Counted from the stretch's first letter, positions 26,451 through 36,073 are shown. The stretch: 64,000 nucleotides of DNA from Plectonema cf. radiosum LEGE 06105 (GCF_015207665.1 NZ_JADEWL010000010.1:1-64000), one strand, 5' to 3'. The notes: generated from the letters alone by a model not told the origin. Program-made: numbers and translations.

Positions 26451-26492
26451 ATGTGCTGCATTTTTTTTGATGAACGAGGCAGTGGCAGATAG
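26451..26492 (+). CDS. patS: PatS heterocyst-inhibitor peptide (MCCIFFDERGSGR)
   Basis: A 13-codon ORF whose translation is MCCIFFDERGSGR. The last seven residues DERGSGR are identical to those of Anabaena PCC 7120 PatS, and RGSGR is the pentapeptide that moves between cells, binds HetR and blocks heterocyst differentiation near existing heterocysts. The 13-residue length equals the shorter reported Anabaena PatS form; the shared M, F and DERGSGR positions align directly. A perfect Shine-Dalgarno stands 10 nt upstream, and an intrinsic-terminator hairpin starts 16 nt after the stop. The gene is convergent with the tsaE/hetY-type gene, as I recall for patS and hetY in Anabaena. It is easily missed because it is so short. 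Confidence 0.9.
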   Translation: MCCIFFDERGSGR

Positions 26493-26507
26493 AACGGACT
26501 ACAGAAG

Positions 26508-26551
26508 GAACCTAGATTACTTGTGGGAGTATATCTAAGGGTTCATTTTTT
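26508..26551 (+). terminator. Intrinsic terminator-like hairpin downstream of patS
   Basis: GAACCTAGAT at 26508-26517 pairs with ATCTAAGGGTTC at 26533-26544 (two-base bulge), with a 15-nt loop, followed by ATTTTTTAG. It would end a very short transcript just after the RGSGR codons and before the convergent tsaE gene. Confidence 0.6.
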
Positions 26552-26564
26552 AGAAGAGATATTG

Positions 26565-27065
26565 CTACTGACAATGATATTCTTCGGTTAAACTCAGAAT
26601 TTTCTCGCTAAGAGTGCAATTAAATGGAGTGATTTCGGCAAAGCGTATAGAAGAGTTAGACGCTTGAATGTCCCGGTTGTCGTCAGTTAAATGTATGGTG
26701 AGATAAGAAGAGGGTTTATAAGGCATTCGTTGCGCCCATTCAATAGCTACTATTCCCGGTGCAACCTCAAGAGCTTCCCAGTAAGTTTCGAGGTTTAAGC
26801 CCAGTATTTCGCGAGATTCTAAACGATATAAATCTAGATGGTATAAGGGTAAGCGTCCTTGAGTATATTCATTAATAATATTGAAAGTTGGACTGACGAT
26901 TGTTTCGTTAATACCCAAACCTTCACCTATACCTTGCACTAAGGTAGTTTTACCCGTCCCCAAATCACCTTCTAGTAAAATTATACTATTGGCAGTTAGG
27001 GTTTTGCCGAGAATAATGCCCAAATTTTGAGTTGCGAGTGCATCTTCAAGAAGGATTTTTATCAT
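26565..27065 (-). CDS. tsaE: tRNA t6A synthesis ATPase TsaE (HetY-type locus)
   Basis: A 166-aa P-loop ATPase of the TsaE/YjeE family, a component of the TsaB-TsaD-TsaE machinery making threonylcarbamoyl-adenosine at tRNA position 37. The Walker A is in 'LLEGDLGTGKTTLVQGIGEG', followed by 'SPTFNIINEY', 'LYHLDLYRL' and 'VAIEWAQRM', all standard blocks. It is tail to tail with patS. In Anabaena PCC 7120 the gene next to patS, named hetY, belongs to this same family and affects heterocyst development. I therefore regard this as the hetY orthologue candidate. yvcK lies upstream on the same strand. Confidence 0.9.
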   Translation of the reverse strand: MIKILLEDALATQNLGIILGKTLTANSIILLEGDLGTGKTTLVQGIGEGLGINETIVSPTFNIINEYTQGRLPLYHLDLYRLESREILGLNLETYWEALEVAPGIVAIEWAQRMPYKPSSYLTIHLTDDNRDIQASNSSIRFAEITPFNCTLSEKILSLTEEYHCQ

Positions 27066-27116
27066 CTTTGCTCCTAAAGCGCTCTAGAATTACCGAGCAA
27101 AATTTTGAGAGCCTCC

Positions 27117-27143
27117 GCGTCTCCGTATCTCCTCCGGAGACGC
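27117..27143. repeat. Perfect hairpin GCGTCTCCG/CGGAGACGC
   Basis: GCGTCTCCG at 27117-27125 and CGGAGACGC at 27135-27143 flank a 9-nt gap. It belongs to the 'ctccgcgtctccgt' type of cyanobacterial short repeat. No run of T follows on either strand, so I do not call it a terminator. Confidence 0.55.
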
Positions 27144-27277
27144 ATTTTGCCTTTTCCGGGCAGAGAATTGATTCTTGTCGGACTTACCCCTATGGATTAA
27201 TTATGTTCCCATCTGAAGTATTGGAAATGTCACGAATGCTTAAGCCTGTTTGTTTGATTTTGAAATAAACTTGATGA

Positions 27278-28687
27278 TCAACTAATTGTCGATTCTTTAT
27301 TAAAAATCTTGTACAACTTTCGCATTCCTTTGGGAGTTCCACTGTACCAACGTAGCAGAACTTGCGCTAATTTTTGGTGATCGTGACGCACGCAACCGAT
27401 TTCATCTTCGCTCATGACGTTAGCTGAAACTATTCTGCGTCCGCTTATAGTTACTTCTTCGCGATCTAAAAATACGGGGTGGGAATTCTCCTTAGCATAG
27501 CGGATCAATGCGCGGACTGTGGGAGATTTTTTGTGTACTAAAACCGCATCAAATAGTTTTTGTCCGCAAGCTTTATCAATAGCTTGAATGTGATTAGCGA
27601 CTGTATATCCTTGAGTTTCTCCCGGCTGAGTCATAATATTACACACATATATTTTTGGTACCGATGTTGCGGCGATCGCGCTGGCAATTTCGGGTACTAA
27701 AAGATTGGGAATGACGCTGGTATAAAGACTACCGGGTCCCATGATGATGTAATCGGCATCTTGAATTGCTTTGACAGCGGCAGGTAAACCGGGTGGATTG
27801 GCGGGAGTGCAGCCTATTTTAACAACTTTACCTCCAGCTTTGGTAATTTTTGATTCACCCTCAATACGGCGACCATCGGCTAGTTCAGCCCAGAGACGAA
27901 CATCGCTAAGAGTTGCTGGAAGTACTTGTCCTCTGATGGCGAGAACTTTAGAACTGGCAGTAACGGCTTGTTCTAAATCCCCCGTAATTTCACTCATTGC
28001 AGTTAAGAACAAATTGCCAAAACTGTGACCAGTTAAACCATCTCCAGCACTGAAGCGATATTGAAACAATTCTGTCAATAATTTTTCTTCATCTGCTAAA
28101 GCTGCCAAACAGTTACGAATGTCTCCTGGTGGTAATACGCCAAATTCTTCACGTAATCGACCGGATGAACCACCGTCATCAGCTACAGTCACAATAGCAG
28201 TAATATTGGCGCTGTAAGTTTTGAGTCCTCTCAATAAGGTGGAAAGTCCTGTACCACCACCAATGACAACAATTTTCGGTCCTCTGTATAATCTACGATG
28301 AGCTAAGAGTACATCTACTAATTCTTCATTTCCTTCGGGTTGTAGTACGCGAGTAATCGAACCAACAGTACGGCTTTGTCCCCAAAGCAACAACAATAAA
28401 CCGCTAATCATTACCACGGGTCCACTGATGTAGTAAGGTATTGTATTGGTAATTAACGAGAGTGCGCCTCGAATCAACTCCAGTACCCAATAAATTGGGG
28501 TTAATCCGCTCCAAATAGCGAAACCCAGACTTGCCAGCACTACGCCAGCCATACTCATTAAAAACCAACGTTTGACCGATAACCCAGGGGATAACCACTT
28601 AAACCACTGATTAACTCGATGAGGAGTGCGACGACGCGACTGTTCTTGCATGACGTTAAGAGCTTGTCTGATAAAACCAATTGACAT
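27278..28687 (-). CDS. yvcK: YvcK/CofD-like gluconeogenesis factor (UDP-GlcNAc-binding)
   Basis: A 469-aa protein. Two hydrophobic segments near residues 40-105 precede the YvcK domain, the arrangement normal for cyanobacteria. The nucleotide-binding start is '[19 protein letters not shown]', with '[20 protein letters not shown]' (Rossmann and DDGGSSG loop), then '[18 protein letters not shown]'. The homologue in Bacillus is needed for growth on gluconeogenic carbon and cell-wall homeostasis; the family binds UDP-sugars. It shares orientation with tsaE downstream. Confidence 0.88.
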   Translation of the reverse strand: MSIGFIRQALNVMQEQSRRRTPHRVNQWFKWLSPGLSVKRWFLMSMAGVVLASLGFAIWSGLTPIYWVLELIRGALSLITNTIPYYISGPVVMISGLLLLLWGQSRTVGSITRVLQPEGNEELVDVLLAHRRLYRGPKIVVIGGGTGLSTLLRGLKTYSANITAIVTVADDGGSSGRLREEFGVLPPGDIRNCLAALADEEKLLTELFQYRFSAGDGLTGHSFGNLFLTAMSEITGDLEQAVTASSKVLAIRGQVLPATLSDVRLWAELADGRRIEGESKITKAGGKVVKIGCTPANPPGLPAAVKAIQDADYIIMGPGSLYTSVIPNLLVPEIASAIAATSVPKIYVCNIMTQPGETQGYTVANHIQAIDKACGQKLFDAVLVHKKSPTVRALIRYAKENSHPVFLDREEVTISGRRIVSANVMSEDEIGCVRHDHQKLAQVLLRWYSGTPKGMRKLYKIFNKESTIS

Positions 28688-28868
28688 ATTGCAATGGTAA
28701 GCAGTGGTCTAAACAATAATTAATTGAAAATTTACACTAAGAACATTCAAATCTAAGAATGGAATTATAACAATAATTAATTCTATCTAATTGATTGGAC
28801 TGATGTAATTAACTTCGCGAAAATATTAAGTAAAATCACTTTAGTTATATGAAAATACTGTAAAGTAA

Positions 28869-29360
28869 ATGCAAAAAAAAATTTTAGGATTAGATCCAGG
28901 ATTAGCAATTTTAGGTTTTGGAGTGATTATATGCCAAAAAAATCAAGTTAATTTGCCTTCCGGCTCAGTAATTTTACAAGATTTTGGGGTCATAAGTACG
29001 CCTGCCAATACTCCACTGGAGCAACGATTATGTACGCTTTATGATGATTTACATACTGTAATTGAACAATTCCAACCAGATTTGGTAGCGATTGAAAAAT
29101 TCTTCTTTTACCGGATGTCAAATACTATCTTGGTTGCTCAAGCTAGAGGAATCATCATGTTAGTCTTGGGACAACATCGTTTACCTATCGTAGAATTTGC
29201 ACCTGCTCAAATTAAACTCGCTTTGGCTGGTTATGGCAAGGCTGAAAAATCCGAAGTCCAAGAAGCAGTAGCGCGAGAACTTGATCTAGACTACATTCCT
29301 CGTCCTGATGATGCCGCTGATGCTTTGGCGATCGCCTTAACAGCATGGTTTCAATCTTAA
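28869..29360 (+). CDS. ruvC: Holliday junction resolvase RuvC
   Basis: A 163-aa RNase H-fold endonuclease that cleaves Holliday junctions. The catalytic D9 is in '[16 protein letters not shown]'; E is in 'VAIEKFFFY'; the final acidic cluster is in '[16 protein letters not shown]'. The family length is met and the start is ATG. It is divergent from yvcK, with an AT-rich promoter region between them. It resolves recombination intermediates with RuvA/RuvB, which are not in this window. Confidence 0.95.
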   Translation: MQKKILGLDPGLAILGFGVIICQKNQVNLPSGSVILQDFGVISTPANTPLEQRLCTLYDDLHTVIEQFQPDLVAIEKFFFYRMSNTILVAQARGIIMLVLGQHRLPIVEFAPAQIKLALAGYGKAEKSEVQEAVARELDLDYIPRPDDAADALAIALTAWFQS

Positions 29361-29549
29361 GATATGATGTAGTTCATGAATAGTTTCTACGCTACTTAAA
29401 GTAATTTCACCGATAATTTTAGATAAATTTTAGATAAATAAATGATTAATTTTTGTAATTTTGTTTTTTTCTAAACAAATCATGGTAATGAAACGGTAGC
29501 GCACAAAGTTAGAGTTGTGTATTTTTACAATCAATAGAGTTGTATTGTA

Positions 29550-30146
29550 TTATAAATTTCCCCAATTCATATAGGGTAATTTTGTTGTAGTCTGTTGAAT
29601 TTTCGGTGCATTTGTGACTAATTGTCCGCAAGCATCCCAAGTTCCGGAAATAAACATATTTTTCGCTCCTTCACCCATGCTTACGGATGCTGAAAAATCA
29701 CCGCAATGCACTTTCATAATTTGCAAATCTACCGTTATATTTACTTGGGGATTATCTGTTAACATGACCTGCAATTCTTGAACAATAGCAGTATCAGCGG
29801 TAACACAAGGAATACCCATTGCTACGCAATTACCAAAAAATATTTCTGCAAAGCTTTCGCCAATTAAAGCTTTTATCCCCCATTTAGCGAGGGCTTGGGG
29901 TGCGTGTTCTCTTGAGGAACCACAGCCAAAGTTGCGATTGACTACTAATATATTGGCGTTTTGATACTGCGGTTGGTCGAAAGGATGTTTACCTGCAAGT
30001 GCTTTTCTATCATCTTCAAAAGCGTATTTTCCCAAACCATCAAAGGTAACGCAACGCAAAAACCGCGCCGGGATGATTCTATCTGTATCGATGTCGTTAC
30101 CTACTAAAGGAATGCCGTTTCCGGAAACTGTTTTAACTTCACTCAT
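29550..30146 (-). CDS. leuD: 3-isopropylmalate dehydratase small subunit
   Basis: A 198-aa swivelling-domain subunit of isopropylmalate isomerase in leucine synthesis, pairing with LeuC. The family blocks are '[17 protein letters not shown]' and '[19 protein letters not shown]'. I chose the ATG at 30146 ([11 protein letters not shown]); the upstream in-frame stretch to 30194 is translated from 'ccaaaatctaaaatccaaaat' repeats and should be excluded. leuC lies 92 bp upstream in the same direction, so this is a leuCD operon. Confidence 0.95.
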   Translation of the reverse strand: MSEVKTVSGNGIPLVGNDIDTDRIIPARFLRCVTFDGLGKYAFEDDRKALAGKHPFDQPQYQNANILVVNRNFGCGSSREHAPQALAKWGIKALIGESFAEIFFGNCVAMGIPCVTADTAIVQELQVMLTDNPQVNITVDLQIMKVHCGDFSASVSMGEGAKNMFISGTWDACGQLVTNAPKIQQTTTKLPYMNWGNL

Positions 30147-30238
30147 TACAATTTTGGATTTTAGATTTTGGATTTTGGATTGGGAAATGAGCATAGGTCA
30201 TCTCAACTTCTTCCCTTTCTCTTTTCAGCTAACAATTA

Positions 30239-31645
30239 TCAACTAACTAATTCACGTACATCTGTAACGGTACCTTTAATTGCAGCGGCTGCAACCATTG
30301 CTGGACTCATTAATAATGTACGTCCGGAAGAGGAACCTTGCCTTCCTTTAAAGTTGCGGTTGGAGGAAGAAGCACTGATTTGTCTTCCCTGCAATTTATC
30401 GGGGTTCATAGCCAAACACATGGAGCATCCGGGTTCTCTCCATTCAAATCCGGCAGCTTGAAAGATTTTATCTAAACCTTCAGCTTCGGCTTGTTTTTTG
30501 ACTCGTTCGGAACCGGGAACTACAAAGGCTTTGACTCCGGAGGCAACCTGATGTCCTTTGGCAATTTTCGCGGCTTCCCGTAAATCGCTGATTCTACCGT
30601 TGGTGCAGCTACCAATAAAGCAGACATCTATTTTTGTACCTTTGATGGGATTACCGGGTGCTAAATCCATGTAGCTATAAGCTTCCTCGGCAAGAAAACG
30701 TTCATCGGATGGTAATTCGGACGGTAACGGAACAGTTTGATTAACTCCTATACCTTGACCGGGAGTGATTCCCCAAGTAACGGTAGGTGCAATATCAATA
30801 GCATCAAATACTACGACATCATCATATTCTGCATCCGCATCACTACGGATAGAATTCCACCAATTAACGGCTTGCTCCCAATCTTGACCTTTTGGAGCAA
30901 AGTCCTTATCTTTAAGGTATTCATAAGTAACTTGGTCGGGATTAACGTAACCGCATCTCGCACCACCTTCGATGGACATATTACACACAGTCATTCGTTC
31001 TTCCATGTTCATTTGCTCAAAGGTGGTACCGGCAAATTCGTAAGCATATCCCACACCACCTTTAACACCGAGAGTGCGGATAATGTGTAAAACCACATCT
31101 TTGGCGTAAATACCAGGATTTAAACTACCGTTTACTTCAATTTTGCGGACTTTTAATTTAGATAGCGCTAAGGTTTGCGAAGCCAGCACATCCCGCACTT
31201 GAGAGGTGCCAATACCAAAGGCGATCGCCCCAAATGCACCATGAGTTGAAGTGTGACTATCTCCACAAGCAATAGTCATTCCCGGCTGTGTCAATCCCAA
31301 TTCTGGGGCGATAACATGAACAATGCCTTGGTTTCCGGTACCAATATTGTAAAAAGTAATCTTATTCTCTTGACAATTATTTTCCAGCGCCTGCATCATT
31401 TCTTCAGCCAAAGTATCGACAAAAGGACGCGCTTGATTTTCAGTGGGTACGATATGGTCAACAGTTGCCACCGTGCGTTGAGGAAACATCACTTTCAAAC
31501 CCCGTTCCTTTAACATGGCAAAGGCTTGAGGACTTGTCACTTCATGAATCAGATGCAGTCCGATAAACAGTTGCGTTTGTCCGGAAGCAAGCATACCAAC
31601 TGTATGTAAATCCCAAACTTTATCAAATAAAGTGCCTTTGCTCAT
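30239..31645 (-). CDS. leuC: 3-isopropylmalate dehydratase large subunit
   Basis: A 468-aa aconitase-family subunit that carries the 4Fe-4S cluster. The cysteines are seen in '[15 protein letters not shown]' and in '[17 protein letters not shown]', and '[20 protein letters not shown]' is the substrate-binding region. It catalyses 2- to 3-isopropylmalate isomerisation together with LeuD, which is encoded immediately downstream. The full family length and ATG start fit. Confidence 0.97.
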   Translation of the reverse strand: MSKGTLFDKVWDLHTVGMLASGQTQLFIGLHLIHEVTSPQAFAMLKERGLKVMFPQRTVATVDHIVPTENQARPFVDTLAEEMMQALENNCQENKITFYNIGTGNQGIVHVIAPELGLTQPGMTIACGDSHTSTHGAFGAIAFGIGTSQVRDVLASQTLALSKLKVRKIEVNGSLNPGIYAKDVVLHIIRTLGVKGGVGYAYEFAGTTFEQMNMEERMTVCNMSIEGGARCGYVNPDQVTYEYLKDKDFAPKGQDWEQAVNWWNSIRSDADAEYDDVVVFDAIDIAPTVTWGITPGQGIGVNQTVPLPSELPSDERFLAEEAYSYMDLAPGNPIKGTKIDVCFIGSCTNGRISDLREAAKIAKGHQVASGVKAFVVPGSERVKKQAEAEGLDKIFQAAGFEWREPGCSMCLAMNPDKLQGRQISASSSNRNFKGRQGSSSGRTLLMSPAMVAAAAIKGTVTDVRELVS

Positions 31646-31719
31646 ACATCAATCCGTTTGTTAAGAATCGGGTTTAATGATGTTATCAAAAAATGGTCAC
31701 AGGCGGTAGGGATGGAAAG

Positions 31720-31775
31720 AAAAAGTTAGGAGTGAGGAGTTAGGAGTTAAGAGTTAGGAGTTGATAATTATCTCA
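31720..31775. repeat. Short tandem repeat 'gttaggag'
   Basis: Iterations of 'gttaggagt' and 'gaggagttaggagttaag' between the HPF gene and leuC, of the STRR type also seen at 2400-2520. Confidence 0.6.
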
Positions 31776-31792
31776 TGTCTATACCCAATTAC

Positions 31793-32365
31793 CTATTTGT
31801 TACTTACTGTATCTACAATTCTGACAGTGGTTGCTTGGGGTCCCATTTCACCTAGGGTTTCGGAAAATTGTACGCCGGTACCAACTTCTATACGCTCAAA
31901 ATCTCCGTGAATGACGCTATTGCGGTGAAAGTAAATTTCCCTTCCGGTATCGAGGGTTTTGATAAAGCCGTAATCTTGCTCTGGGAAAAGTTTACTGACA
32001 ACCGCTACCATTGCTTGTTGGGGATGCTCTTTAACTTCACCTTGCTGTCTGTCGTTAAGTTCTTTTAATTGACGCTGCATCGCATCGAAAGCATGGCGAA
32101 TTACTGCATCCAAGGGTTCGTATTGAATTCCAATATCGGGACTGCGGTCTACTGCTAGTTCGTGGGCAGGTGGTACGGTAATATCTAAACGCACTCGATA
32201 GGGAGAACCGCTACTGGGGTGGTCGTGGGTTTTTTCTATGGCTACGCGACAACTACTAATGTGGTCGCAAAATTGTTCTAATTTGGCAATTTTAGAATTT
32301 ACTAATGAGTCTATTGCATCTGTTTTTTCTACACCGCGATAAGTTACTTCTGCTGGTATGTTCAT
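31793..32365 (-). CDS. HPF/YfiA-like ribosome factor fused to a cold-shock domain
   Basis: A 190-aa protein with two modules. Residues about 1-105 are an S30AE (HPF/RaiA) fold ('IPAEVTYRGVEKTDAIDSLV', 'YRVRLDITVPP'), which in the family docks on the 30S subunit to cause hibernation. Residues about 120-190 are a cold-shock beta-barrel ('QDYGFIKTLDTGREIYFHRN', then 'ERIEVGTGVQFSETLGEMGP'), an RNA-binding domain. The usual long-HPF C-terminal dimerisation domain is absent. It is likely a ribosome- or RNA-binding stress factor, preceded by a 500-bp AT-rich region. Confidence 0.85.
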   Translation of the reverse strand: MNIPAEVTYRGVEKTDAIDSLVNSKIAKLEQFCDHISSCRVAIEKTHDHPSSGSPYRVRLDITVPPAHELAVDRSPDIGIQYEPLDAVIRHAFDAMQRQLKELNDRQQGEVKEHPQQAMVAVVSKLFPEQDYGFIKTLDTGREIYFHRNSVIHGDFERIEVGTGVQFSETLGEMGPQATTVRIVDTVSNK

Positions 32366-32862
32366 AAAATTTTACTTGTATATATGGTTTCTATTTACCC
32401 CGTTCGATTGAGGCAAACCATTCCTTTTTAGTTCAAGCGGTAGGATAAATACTTCTTTCTAACAGATGATAATTATGTAATCGGCTTCTATCTTACGTAG
32501 GAAATTTTTATTATTCGATCGCAAATTAAGCAGTTTTTTTAGGGAAATTATTTGATGATTTTAGGCAAGTCATAATTTTTCACAAATATTGAAACTTAAT
32601 AAAAAGCAGTATCAAATAAATATTTTTGACAAACATCTCAATACATCCAATTAAAGAAAATAAAATTTACTTCAAAAAATAAAAGCTGAAATATTAATTC
32701 TTAAACTTGTTTTTTTCAAATAAAAAAAACTTTATCAACTCTTTTTATCTTTCTCTGTAATATTACTTAAATCATACCAGGGGAATACCCGAATATTTGA
32801 TACTATGAACTAGTAGTGCTAAATATAACTCTGAACCTGCAAATAATACTTAAGGAACAATA
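32366..32862. other. AT-rich intergenic region
   Basis: About 500 bp, AT-rich, between two divergent genes (HPF-CSD and a methyltransferase). No ORF, repeat or obvious hairpin was found. Confidence 0.5.
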
Positions 32863-33747
32863 ATGGAAGATTCTGCGTTTTCGCGGTTGAAACCTTATCT
32901 AGCTTCGGATGCGATGGTGGATGGGGGAGATATTCCTACCTGTCCAATTCCAGTTTTTACAAAGGGTATGCAGGCTAACAGTTTCTTTTTTGGACATCCA
33001 AAATGGGCATCGGAATATTTTGAAGATAGTCATCGCAGCGAACCGTTTAAAGAACGTTGGCAGGCTGTAATGGGTAGCTGGGATGACAAAATAGTTGTAG
33101 ATATCGGTTGCGGTCCTGGTAATGTCTATGCAACGCTGGGTGGTCTACCCAAACTTTTAATTGGGGTTGATATTTCTCCAAGCGCTCTCAAAATGGCTCG
33201 TGAAGTTGGCTATACACCAATTTTGACTGATGCTCATCATTTACCGTTCATAGATGGATTTGCAGATATCGTAGTTGCAAATGCTACCGTTCATCATTGC
33301 GATGATATGGGTAGAATTTTGCAAGAAGCTGGGCGGTTGGTGCGTCCTGGTGGATTATTATTTACTGACCAAGACCCCCAGCGTACTGCTTGGAATCTAA
33401 AAGGAGTAGGTTTATTTATTCGGGATATTAGATATCCTCTCTATCGTCTGTTGAGGAGCAAGCATTATATTCCTTACGAGGAAAGATATGCACGGTGGAA
33501 AACCGAAATTCATAACCAAAGACCAGGGGACGGAATTACACCTTCTGTGTACTATGAAGCTTTGGAACCATTGGGTTTTGAGGTGAAATTGTACCCTCAT
33601 AGTCACGATTTAGGTGCTGAAGTACTTGAGGGTAAAAATGGTCGGAATTCTTGGAGATTGAGATTAAGTCAACGGTTATCAGGTATCAATCCAGACACTC
33701 CAGAAGCTGCACAATCGATTATGTGCATCGCTAGACGTATTAGTTAG
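32863..33747 (+). CDS. Class I SAM-dependent methyltransferase
   Basis: A 294-aa methyltransferase of the UbiE-like type. SAM motif I is 'IVVDIGCGPGNVYATLGGLP', motif II 'LIGVDISPSALKMAREVGYT', and motif III-IV 'LPFIDGFADIVVANATVHHC'. The N-terminal segment with 'TKGMQANSFFFGHPKWASEY' is specific to the subfamily. The substrate is unknown. 'AAGGAACAATA' upstream of the ATG supports the start. A dispersed 63-bp hairpin repeat follows the stop. Confidence 0.85.
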   Translation: MEDSAFSRLKPYLASDAMVDGGDIPTCPIPVFTKGMQANSFFFGHPKWASEYFEDSHRSEPFKERWQAVMGSWDDKIVVDIGCGPGNVYATLGGLPKLLIGVDISPSALKMAREVGYTPILTDAHHLPFIDGFADIVVANATVHHCDDMGRILQEAGRLVRPGGLLFTDQDPQRTAWNLKGVGLFIRDIRYPLYRLLRSKHYIPYEERYARWKTEIHNQRPGDGITPSVYYEALEPLGFEVKLYPHSHDLGAEVLEGKNGRNSWRLRLSQRLSGINPDTPEAAQSIMCIARRIS

Positions 33748-33752
33748 TTAGG

Positions 33753-33815
33753 AGAAGTCGGGTTTTTACAATGATTATCTTGTTTTACAGATATTTAAGG
33801 GAAAACCCGACTTCT
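33753..33815. repeat. Dispersed hairpin repeat (AGAAGTCGGGTTTTT family)
   Basis: The left arm AGAAGTCGGGTTTTT and right arm AAAACCCGACTTCT enclose about 34 nt. It is a single copy of the same family that forms the 4 x 85 bp array at 13580. It lies between convergent genes, so it may also act as a bidirectional stop. Confidence 0.75.
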
Positions 33816-33855
33816 TGATAATTCCTGATCAATAATCTTCTCTCTTTTACTAATC

Positions 33856-34332
33856 CTAACTCCTAACTCTTAACATTTCTTCTCGATTCTTCTTCTCAAA
33901 ATACTGTTGATGTTCTTGGAAAGCTAACCAATAAGCCTGGCTTTGTTGAATTTCTGTCACAATATCTTTTTGGTATTTCCCAGACTCTTGTAGTTGCTGT
34001 TTTGAATTTCTCGCTATTACTTCTTGCTCGGAATTATGAAAGAATATTACAGAACGATATTGTTCTCCCCTATCAGGTCCTTGACGATTTAAGCTTGTAG
34101 GGTCGTGGATTTTCCAAAATACTTCTAATAATTCTTCATAACTAATAATTCCAGGGTCATATTCAATTTGTGTAACTTCAGCGTGTCCGGTAATTCTAGA
34201 AACTACATCAAGATAACAAGGATTTTCAAAATGTCCTCCCATATATCCAACTGTTGTAGAAACCACACCCTTTAATCCACGAAAAGCAGCTTCTACTCCC
34301 CAAAAACAACCTGCACCAAATGTAGCTTTCAT
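33856..34332 (-). CDS. msrA: Peptide methionine-S-sulfoxide reductase MsrA
   Basis: A 158-aa oxidoreductase that reduces S-methionine sulfoxide in proteins. The active site C9 lies in 'ATFGAGCFWGVEAAF', the MsrA hallmark. 'GYMGGHFENPCYLDV', 'GHAEVTQIEYDPGIISYEEL' and 'DPTSLNRQGPDRGEQYRSVI' follow. It is the usual short cyanobacterial length and no MsrB fusion is seen. It is convergent with the upstream methyltransferase gene. Confidence 0.96.
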   Translation of the reverse strand: MKATFGAGCFWGVEAAFRGLKGVVSTTVGYMGGHFENPCYLDVVSRITGHAEVTQIEYDPGIISYEELLEVFWKIHDPTSLNRQGPDRGEQYRSVIFFHNSEQEVIARNSKQQLQESGKYQKDIVTEIQQSQAYWLAFQEHQQYFEKKNREEMLRVRS

Positions 34333-34436
34333 CTTAATTATTGTAATTTTTTAATCATTATTAGGACTTACACAACTGGCACGTTTTTACTACGCTTCTA
34401 CATTTTTATCTCATGATAGGTGAATTCGATAGAGTA

Positions 34437-34498
34437 AGAAGTCTTTTATTACTGTTATGAGTTTGTTACCGATATTGATCATAAAAACTTGACTTCTG
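34437..34498. repeat. Degenerate copy of the AGAAGTC hairpin repeat
   Basis: 'AAGAAGTCTTTTATT' and 'AAAAACTTGACTTCT' face each other over about 33 nt, a mutated member of the family seen at 33753 and 35182. It lies upstream of the nucleotidyltransferase gene. Confidence 0.45.
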
Positions 34499-34561
34499 TG
34501 ATTAAGGGGTACTCACGTTAATGATATACTCTGCCAAATAAATAGAAATCAGTTATGTATC

Positions 34562-35098
34562 ATGAATGGTGTCGATCGCCTACAAAATATTCTGACTAAT
34601 TCGACTGTTGGTGCTGTACTAAGTCCCATATCTCAACTCAACCTTCCTAATTGGTGGTTAGCTGGAGGTGCTGTACGAAACACAGTTTGGCGTTCAATTT
34701 TTGGCGAAAACTGTAAACTGTTTATCAAAGACTTTGATATTGCATTCTTTGACGAAAATGGCGAGCGCAATCAAGAATTAACCGCGAAAGCAGCTTTAAA
34801 TACTGTATTTCCAGACTATCTATTCGATATCAAAAATCAAGCCAGCTTTGGCCGATGGCGTTCTGGTAGAAAAATTTACACTAGCACTGAAGACGGTATC
34901 AAAAATTGGCTGCACACGACAGCAGCCATCGGTGTACGTTTAAATACTCAAGGAGAATGGGAATTTTTCACTCCTTATGGTTTAGACGATTTATTTAATG
35001 GTATTATCCGCCCAACTCCAGCAAATATAGATAATCCAGATGCACAGCTTAAAGCCGATGGGTATTTGCAGAAATGTCCTTGTTTGCGGTTGGTGTGA
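34562..35098 (+). CDS. Nucleotidyltransferase family protein (NTP_transf_6)
   Basis: A 178-aa protein matching the small bacterial nucleotidyltransferase-like family PF06042. 'WWLAGGAVRNTVWR' is the GG/GS-like turn and 'IKDFDIAFFDENG' the paired Asp metal-binding motif. 'YTSTEDGIKNWLHTTAAIGV' and 'FFTPYGLDDLFNGIIRPTPA' are conserved. The function is unknown. It is flanked by hairpin repeats on both sides. Confidence 0.85.
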   Translation: MNGVDRLQNILTNSTVGAVLSPISQLNLPNWWLAGGAVRNTVWRSIFGENCKLFIKDFDIAFFDENGERNQELTAKAALNTVFPDYLFDIKNQASFGRWRSGRKIYTSTEDGIKNWLHTTAAIGVRLNTQGEWEFFTPYGLDDLFNGIIRPTPANIDNPDAQLKADGYLQKCPCLRLV

Positions 35099-35181
35099 AT
35101 TTAAGGTGAGTTCGATGTTCGCTGCTTCTATCACTGGTTAAATCATAAGCAAGCTGCAAAACCTTGATTTTTCCTGGGGTT

Positions 35182-35245
35182 AGAAGTCGGGTTTTTATAA
35201 CTATTGTCTGTTACTACAGAGATTTATCCTCAAAACCCGACTTCT
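35182..35245. repeat. Dispersed hairpin repeat (AGAAGTCGGGTTTTT family)
   Basis: The left arm AGAAGTCGGGTTTTT (35182) and right arm AAAACCCGACTTCT (to 35245) belong to the family forming the array at 13580. It lies in the 346-bp gap after the nucleotidyltransferase gene, where no ORF is seen. Confidence 0.75.
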
Positions 35246-35444
35246 GTGATACTCGAAAAGGAAGATAAGGGGACGGAAATTTAAAATTGCTTTCTCCGCT
35301 TTCTTTAACTCCTAACTCCCATACCCCATACCGAATTTCTAATCGCTGTTGACTTCAAAATAATAATATGATACTAATGTACTATTAATCAATAATTGGG
35401 ATTGAGAAATTCCACTTATATCTGTTAATAGGAGAGCATAATAG

Positions 35445-35840
35445 ATGAAGTTTAGCAAGCTCGATTTAAGTAATTTATTAGGTATAGCTCACTCTGACGG
35501 ATACTTACAATTATTAATTGATAGAGGTGACGAACTGGAGCTATTGGAGATACCCGCACCAATACAAGCTTATGAAGGATTGCAGGATTTAAATGAATTA
35601 ATTGCGGAAGTTCCACCATTGTTAGAGGAACAAGAGTTTGCTATGTTACCAATAGCCTCAACAATGGCAAACGCTGTTGGATACGACTCTGAGAATGAAG
35701 TTTTACAGATAGAGTTTAATAGTGGTGCGGTATATGAATATTCAGATATAGATGAGGATGCATCCGATGCAGTGGGTAGGTATTTCAATCAGAATATTAA
35801 GAGTAGATACCAATCTCAACGTATAGATAATTTTTATTGA
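35445..35840 (+). CDS. KTSC domain protein
   Basis: A 131-aa protein. The C-terminal 60 residues match the KTSC domain ('MANAVGYDSENEVLQIEFNS', then 'GAVYEYSDIDEDASDAVGRY' and 'FNQNIKSRYQSQ'), a small domain of unknown function first seen at the C-terminus of lysyl-tRNA synthetases. The first 70 residues are not recognised. An AT-rich promoter region and 'AGGAGAGCATAATAG' ribosome-binding-like sequence precede the ATG. Confidence 0.75.
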   Translation: MKFSKLDLSNLLGIAHSDGYLQLLIDRGDELELLEIPAPIQAYEGLQDLNELIAEVPPLLEEQEFAMLPIASTMANAVGYDSENEVLQIEFNSGAVYEYSDIDEDASDAVGRYFNQNIKSRYQSQRIDNFY

Positions 35841-36073
35841 ACTGTTGTACATTCGAGGGGATATAATGCTTACTCTACAACAGTTTGAAATATATCAATT
35901 AAATTAAAATTTTAAAGTTTCCTGGTGCCACGGCTAATTGTTTTTAAAGCGATTAGCCTTTACTTTTGCAATTGGAGTAGTTTGATGTCAGATAATCGTT
36001 AAGTACTCTTAACAATAGTGATAGTAATTAAACGAGTTATGAGAACATTAGTATAACTAACGTTGATAAATAG

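Noticed and set aside
26470-26538. 22-codon frame MNEAVADRTDYRRNLDYLWE overlapping patS
   Set aside because: It is out of frame with patS, runs into the terminator hairpin and lacks a suitably placed Shine-Dalgarno; overlap with the RGSGR frame is better explained by patS alone.
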